A stretch of 64,000 nt of DNA, taken from Pseudoponticoccus marisrubri (lineage in GTDB: Bacteria > Pseudomonadota > Alphaproteobacteria > Rhodobacterales > Rhodobacteraceae). Every line of letters begins with the position of its first letter. The first letter of the stretch is position 1. The DNA lies in assembly GCF_001482405.1 (NCBI RefSeq), contig NZ_LPXO01000003.1, forward strand, positions 310,001-374,000, given 5' to 3'. Positions 60,146-64,000 of the stretch are shown here, one piece after another. Under the pieces are notes generated by a model, which made no database searches, had not been told where the DNA came from, and saw only the letters and a program-made list of their open reading frames with translations. The translations under genes and the position numbers were made by a program.

Positions 60146-60838
60146 TCAATCGTCGTTCGACACGACCAGCCGCAGGTGCCGCCGGGTCGGCGTGTCGGGA
60201 CGTGCGCGACGTCGGAACGGCGCCTGCCCCTCGGCAAAGCCCGTGGCGCGCGGCGCGGGGGCCGACACGGGCGGCGCGGCCAGCACGCCGGGGCGCAGCG
60301 CGGGCGTGATCTCGACATCGTGGATCACGAAGCGGCGCGGCGCGCGCCCGATGCGGCCATGGCTGACCAGCGCGCCGAGGCCCCGGGACAGGTCGCCGAA
60401 ATCCGAGGCCAGCGGCATCAGCAGCATCGTCGCCTCCAGCCCCGGTTTGCCGAAGCCGCCCTCGGCGCGCAGCTCCAGCCGCAGGATCGCCGGGTCGGCA
60501 AAGAGATGCGTGACCGCCTGCCCGAAGCGCGTGCGCTCGGCCGGGACGATCAGGCTGGCCAGCGGCATGCCCGCCACGTTCATCCCCATCAGGTCCGACA
60601 GGTGGCTGCCCGCGACACGGATCTTGGCCATCGAGGGCGCGATCCGTTCCAGCAGGAAGGCGTTCTCCAGCGCATCCTCGATGCCGCGCGGGTCGACCGC
60701 GCTGCGGGCCGGCACCTGTCCCTCGGCGCAAAGCCCGTGCCAATAGGCCTCGACCTGTCTCAGCGGCGCCTCGCGCCGTGCCCGTTCGCGATCCATCATC
60801 GACACCACGTGGTCATCCCTGTCACCCTTGCCCGACAT
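60146..60838 (-). CDS. PAS_5 domain protein
   Basis: A 230-residue soluble protein. The alphaproteobacterial PAS_5 fold covers about residues 25-175: APLRQVEAYWHGLCAEGQVP, RGIEDALENAFLLERIAPSM, RVAGSHLSDLMGMNVAGMPL and SLIVPAERTRFGQAVTHLFA. The C-terminal 55 residues are Pro/Arg-rich and probably disordered. It has no output domain, so it may act through a partner such as the downstream kinase. The function of the family is not established. It diverges from yicC across an AT-rich 210-base region. Confidence 0.88.
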   Translation of the reverse strand: MSGKGDRDDHVVSMMDRERARREAPLRQVEAYWHGLCAEGQVPARSAVDPRGIEDALENAFLLERIAPSMAKIRVAGSHLSDLMGMNVAGMPLASLIVPAERTRFGQAVTHLFADPAILRLELRAEGGFGKPGLEATMLLMPLASDFGDLSRGLGALVSHGRIGRAPRRFVIHDVEITPALRPGVLAAPPVSAPAPRATGFAEGQAPFRRRARPDTPTRRHLRLVVSNDD

Positions 60839-61048
60839 GTCCGTTCCTTCCGGTTGGCAGCTGATCGGGCCCCTTCCGAGACAGGCTGCTTAAACTTTAT
60901 TGCTAAATTGTTACTAACAGAAATCATCCCGGTTATCGCCACAAATGTAACCGAAGGGTTAACGCCGGCGCGGCCCGGGCGCCGCCGGCATCGGCTTGCC
61001 ATGGCCCCGGCAAGCCGGTACCTCCGGCCGGGAAACGGGAGTGTGTGC

Positions 61049-61939
61049 ATGCGGCAATCTATGACGGGCTTCGCCAGCGGGCAGGGCGAGGGGGCAGGTC
61101 ACGCCTGGACCTGGGAGCTGCGCGGCGTGAACGGCAAGGGGCTCGACCTGCGCCTGCGCCTGCCCGACTGGATCGAGGGGCTGGACCCGGCCGTGCGCGC
61201 CGCCGCGCAGAAGGTGCTGGGGCGCGGCAATATCCAGATCGCGCTGCGCATCGCGCCCGCGGGCGAGACGGGCGGGCTGCATCTCGACCGGGCGCAGATG
61301 GGCGCGATCCTGGCTGCCATGACCGAGATCGAGGCCGAGGCCATGGCGCTCGGCCTGTCGCTGGCGCCCTCGACCGCGGCCGAGATCGTCGGCCAGCGGG
61401 GCGTGCTGAGCGCCGAGCCGGCCGAGACCGACATGGCGGCGCTGCGCGCCGCGCTGCTGGCCGATTTCGACAGCGTGCTGGCCGCCTTCACCGAGATGCG
61501 CCGCAGCGAGGGCGCCGCTCTGACGGCCGTGCTGGCGCGCCAGCTGGACGAGATCGCGGCGATGGTCGACGCGGCCGAGGCCGCCGCGCGGGCCCGCGCC
61601 CCGCAGCAGGCCGAGCGGCTGCGCGCGCAGCTGGCCCGGGTGATGGAGGGCGCCGAGGGGGCCGATCCGACCCGCGTCGCGCAGGAACTGGCGCTGATCG
61701 CGGTCAAATCCGACGTCACCGAAGAGATCGACCGCCTGCGCGCCCATGTGGAGGCCGCGCGGACCCTGCTGCAAAGCGACGGGCCGGTGGGGCGCAAGCT
61801 CGATTTCCTGATGCAGGAATTCAACCGGGAGGCGAACACCCTCTGCTCGAAATCCGGCGATGCCGGGCTGACCCAGACCGGGCTGACGCTGAAGACGGTG
61901 ATCGACCAGATGCGCGAGCAGGTCCAGAATGTGGAGTGA
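61049..61939 (+). CDS. yicC: YicC family endoribonuclease/stress protein
   Basis: A 296-residue protein with the YicC N-terminal domain (MRQSMTGFASGQGEGAGHAW, VNGKGLDLRLRLPDWIEGLD) and the DUF1732 C-terminal domain (EEIDRLRAHVEAARTLL, GRKLDFLMQEFNREANTLCS, KSGDAGLTQTGLTLKTVIDQ). E. coli YicC is a metal-dependent endoribonuclease or an RNase adaptor involved in small-RNA decay. The start has GGAAACGGGAG upstream; longer frames overlap the PAS gene region and are rejected. gmk follows after 33 bases, the usual gene order. Confidence 0.94.
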   Translation: MRQSMTGFASGQGEGAGHAWTWELRGVNGKGLDLRLRLPDWIEGLDPAVRAAAQKVLGRGNIQIALRIAPAGETGGLHLDRAQMGAILAAMTEIEAEAMALGLSLAPSTAAEIVGQRGVLSAEPAETDMAALRAALLADFDSVLAAFTEMRRSEGAALTAVLARQLDEIAAMVDAAEAAARARAPQQAERLRAQLARVMEGAEGADPTRVAQELALIAVKSDVTEEIDRLRAHVEAARTLLQSDGPVGRKLDFLMQEFNREANTLCSKSGDAGLTQTGLTLKTVIDQMREQVQNVE

Positions 61940-61972
61940 GCCCGGCATGCGCCGCAGAACGGAGACAGACCC

Positions 61973-62617
61973 ATGGCAATGATCCGGCGCGGCCTGCTGA
62001 TCATCCTCTCCTCGCCCTCGGGGGCCGGCAAGTCGACCCTGTCGCGGCGGCTGCTGGACTGGGACCCGACGCTCAGCTTCTCGGTCTCGGCCACGACGCG
62101 CGCGCCGCGCCCGGGCGAGGTGGACGGCACGCATTACCACTTTCTCAGCACCGAAACCTTCCGCCGCGAGGTGTCGCAGAGCGGCATGCTGGAGCACGCG
62201 CATGTCTTCGGCAATTTCTACGGCTCGCCGCGCGCGCCGGTCGAGGCGGCGATCTCGGAGGGGCGCGACGTGCTGTTCGACATCGACTGGCAGGGCGCGC
62301 AGCAGATCGTGAACTCGGCGCTGGGGCCGCACACGCTGTCGATCTTCATCCTGCCCCCCTCGATCGCCGAGCTGCGCCGCCGGCTGATCAGCCGCGGGCA
62401 GGACGCGCCCGAGGTGATCGCCAAGCGGATGCAGAAAAGCTGGGACGAGATCAGCCACTGGGGCAGCTACGATTACGTGCTGGTCAATGACGATCTGGAC
62501 AAGACCTTCGCGGAGCTTCAGACAATCGTCTCGGCCACCCGGCTGCGCCGGCTGCAACAACCCGGGCTGGTCGACCATGTGCGCCGGCTGCAAACCGAAT
62601 TCGAGGAGCTCTCATGA
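61973..62617 (+). CDS. gmk: Guanylate kinase
   Basis: A 214-residue kinase that phosphorylates GMP to GDP. The P-loop is [37 protein letters not shown] binds GMP, and [14 protein letters not shown] is the conserved core. Intact and of normal length. It lies between yicC and the gamma carbonic anhydrase gene, with a 4-base overlap to the latter, so the three form one operon. Confidence 0.97.
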   Translation: MAMIRRGLLIILSSPSGAGKSTLSRRLLDWDPTLSFSVSATTRAPRPGEVDGTHYHFLSTETFRREVSQSGMLEHAHVFGNFYGSPRAPVEAAISEGRDVLFDIDWQGAQQIVNSALGPHTLSIFILPPSIAELRRRLISRGQDAPEVIAKRMQKSWDEISHWGSYDYVLVNDDLDKTFAELQTIVSATRLRRLQQPGLVDHVRRLQTEFEELS

Positions 62618-63135
62618 CCCTGTATGCCCTGGACGGCGTCGCGCCGCGGATCGCCGAAAGCGCCTGGGTGGCACCGGATGCCAACCTGATCGGCAAGGTG
62701 GTGCTGGAGGATTCCTCCAGCGTCTGGTTCGGCTGCACCATGCGCGGCGACAACGAGGAGATCCGCGTCGGCGGCGGCGCCAACGTGCAGGAGAACGTGG
62801 TCTGCCATACCGACATGGGCTATCCGCTGGTGATCGGGCCGGGCTGCACGATCGGTCACAAGGCGATGCTGCATGGCTGCACCATCGGGGCGAACTCGCT
62901 GGTGGGCATGGGTGCCACGATCCTGAACGGTGCGAAGATCGGCGAGAACTGCCTGATCGGCGCCGGTGCGCTGGTGGCCGAGGGCAAGGAGATCCCCGAC
63001 GGCTCGCTGGTGATGGGCATGCCGGGCAAGATCATCCGCCAGCTGGATGCCGAGGCCATCGAAGGGCTGCGCCAGTCCGCGCTGCACTACCAGGAAAAGG
63101 CGGCGCTGTTCGCCCGTACGCTGGAGGCGCTCTAG
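62614..63135 (+). CDS. Gamma-class carbonic anhydrase family protein
   Basis: A 173-residue left-handed beta-helix trimer-forming protein with hexapeptide repeats. The metal-binding histidines are in [12 protein letters not shown] and [11 protein letters not shown], three in all as the family needs. [20 protein letters not shown] and [20 protein letters not shown] are repeat segments. Relatives (YrdA, PaaY) include both active carbonic anhydrases and thioesterases or proteins of unknown role. It overlaps gmk by 4 bases (ATGA). Confidence 0.93.
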   Translation: MTLYALDGVAPRIAESAWVAPDANLIGKVVLEDSSSVWFGCTMRGDNEEIRVGGGANVQENVVCHTDMGYPLVIGPGCTIGHKAMLHGCTIGANSLVGMGATILNGAKIGENCLIGAGALVAEGKEIPDGSLVMGMPGKIIRQLDAEAIEGLRQSALHYQEKAALFARTLEAL

Positions 63136-63169
63136 ATAGGTCTCAACCGGGCGCGGCGCCGATCGGCTG

Positions 63170-63260
63170 ATGACGGGCCGCCAAGCCCGGCACCGATCCC
63201 CCCCATGACGGGCCCTGCGCCCGACACTTCCCGACCATAGACGGGCCCCGGGCCCGACGC
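63170..63260 (+). repeat. Three degenerate 24-27-base repeats before the PLP enzyme gene
   Basis: The unit ATGACGGGCC(n3-5)GCCCGRC occurs at 63170-63194, 63205-63231 and, as ATAGACGGGCC, at 63237-63260. Each copy contains a short GGGC/GCCC hairpin. Together they fill the 159-base gap before the next gene. They may be leader RNA structure or operator repeats; no SAM-II riboswitch core is visible. Confidence 0.6.
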
Positions 63261-63294
63261 GATTTCGACCAACAAGAAGCGAGGAGCAGTCGCC

Positions 63295-64000
63295 ATGAAG
63301 AAAAGCCTGCAACGACCCTTTCCCATCCGCACCGGGGTATCGGCCCCGGTCGTGTCGCCGATCATGCCCTCGGTGGTCTATGCCTCCGAGAGCCCCTCGG
63401 CGCTGGACGCCCAGTACGAGGGCCGGACGCAGGGCTTCACCTATGCCCGCGAGGGCCATCCCAATGCCGACATGCTGGCCGAGCGGATCGACGCGATGGA
63501 GGGGATGCAGGGCGGCATCGTGACCGGCTCGGGCATGGCGGCGGTGGCCGCGGTGCTTTTGGGCCTGTGCCGCGCGGGTGACCACGTGGTGGGCGCCGAT
63601 CAGCTCTACGGGCGCAGCCTGCGCATGATGGCCGAGGACCTGCCGCGGCTGGGCATCGAGACGACGCTGGCCGATGTCACCGACGTCGACGCGGTCGCCG
63701 CTGCGCTGCGCCCCGAGACCCGGCTGGTGCTGATCGAGGTCGTGTCGAACCCGACCCTGCGCATCGCCGATCTGGACGGGATCGCGGCGCTCTGTGCCGC
63801 GCGCGGCGTGCTGCTGGTGGTGGACAACACCTTTACCACGCCGGCCGCGATCCGCCCGGCCGAGCATGGCGCCGACATCGTGCTGCACTCGGTGACCAAG
63901 CTGCTGTCGGGGCATTCCGACACCACGCTGGGCTGGGTGGCCGCCAAGGACCCCGAGCTGGCCCAGCAAATGCGCGTCTTTGCCGTGACCACCGGCATGA
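63295..64000 (+). CDS. Cys/Met metabolism PLP-dependent enzyme (cystathionine gamma-synthase family), 3' end outside window
   Basis: The first 235 codons of a fold-type I PLP enzyme of the Cys/Met metabolism family. The product begins MKKSLQRPFPIRTGVSAPVV. YAREGHPNADMLAERIDAME, GSGMAAVAAVLLGLCRAGDH, QLYGRSLRMM (PLP phosphate-binding tyrosine) and VVDNTFTTPAAI are family motifs. SVTKLLSGHSDTTLGWV carries the PLP lysine. Sub-families (cystathionine gamma-lyase, beta-lyase, O-acylhomoserine sulfhydrylase) cannot be separated on this part. GAGGAG lies 8 bases before the ATG. Three short repeats stand upstream. A role in methionine or cysteine metabolism would fit the one-carbon operon at the other end of the window, but the two are far apart. 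Confidence 0.9.
   Translation, partial: MKKSLQRPFPIRTGVSAPVVSPIMPSVVYASESPSALDAQYEGRTQGFTYAREGHPNADMLAERIDAMEGMQGGIVTGSGMAAVAAVLLGLCRAGDHVVGADQLYGRSLRMMAEDLPRLGIETTLADVTDVDAVAAALRPETRLVLIEVVSNPTLRIADLDGIAALCAARGVLLVVDNTFTTPAAIRPAEHGADIVLHSVTKLLSGHSDTTLGWVAAKDPELAQQMRVFAVTTGM

Noticed and set aside
60880-60965. CtrA binding site in the PAS-yicC divergent region
   Set aside because: TTAA-containing half-sites are present, but no TTAA-N7-TTAA pair. GTTAACG strings also occur at 36248, 57377 and 60101 without a pattern.
63136-63294. SAM-II or similar riboswitch before the Cys/Met PLP enzyme gene
   Set aside because: I could not find the conserved core; the region is three short repeats instead.
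1-64000. Prophage, insertion sequence, integrase or toxin-antitoxin genes
   Set aside because: None of the products shows transposase, integrase, capsid or toxin motifs; the window looks like stable core chromosome with a few accessory genes.

Overview
The window is bacterial chromosome of high GC content, densely packed with short operons on both strands. It most likely comes from the Rhodobacterales (the Rhodobacter/Roseobacter lineage of Alphaproteobacteria). The evidence is a 5-aminolevulinate synthase (C4 haem pathway) with an FnrL-type box, an alphaproteobacterial LexA box (GTTC-N7-GTTC), a cobalamin-dependent class II ribonucleotide reductase, a PAS_5-type protein, and intergenic inverted repeats of a kind I recall from roseobacter genomes. 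I see no phage, insertion sequence, plasmid backbone, rRNA operon or CRISPR array. One tRNA is present, tRNA-Pro(TGG).

Layout. 1-2.9 kb (minus): a one-carbon operon of a small 'virulence factor' family protein, MetF-like reductase, HAD phosphatase and the start of a methyltetrahydrofolate:corrinoid methyltransferase, cut by the window edge. 2.9-11.1 kb: sulfotransferase, exopolyphosphatase, RlmE, a GDSL hydrolase with lipoprotein and membrane partners, glycerate kinase, a second sulfotransferase-like gene and a glycosyltransferase. 11.3-23.8 kb: M20 dipeptidase, hemA, a RodZ-like envelope protein, ispG, a periplasmic thiol-redox and M48 protease cluster, an aminotransferase, an amidase, a lipoprotein and sufE. 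23.8-33.8 kb (all minus): UdgX/DUF4130 fusion, radical SAM protein, trpE, PpiD-like foldase, aminotransferase, gpt, two LysE exporters and fabI. 33.9-42.1 kb: pdxH, a double cold-shock protein, DUF192 protein, tRNA-Pro, nrdJ with a complex promoter, an EF-hand peptide and icd. 42.3-48.7 kb: a chemoreceptor, Bcr/CflA efflux pump, K+ channel, FrnE-like DsbA, an acyl-CoA ligase and its divergent XRE-cupin regulator. 48.9-54.3 kb: a complete branched-chain amino acid type ABC importer. 54.5-64 kb: PQQ sugar dehydrogenase, acetyltransferase with GlxA-type regulator, class II DAHP synthase, histidine kinase and PAS protein, yicC-gmk-gamma carbonic anhydrase, and a truncated Cys/Met-metabolism PLP enzyme.

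How it fits together. Cobalamin is one thread: the corrinoid methyltransferase at the left edge and NrdJ both depend on it. Envelope maintenance is another: RodZ-like protein, amidase, M48 protease, DsbA pair and PpiD. The most interesting unit is the radical SAM plus UdgX-DUF4130 pair. Its promoter carries a LexA box over the -10 element and probably gives a leaderless transcript, which points to a poorly understood SOS-controlled DNA repair system. At the DNA level, three features are not explained by genes: runs of loop-less perfect palindromes between convergent genes, a dispersed inverted-repeat family, and a paired NrdR-like site with a DnaA box upstream of nrdJ.
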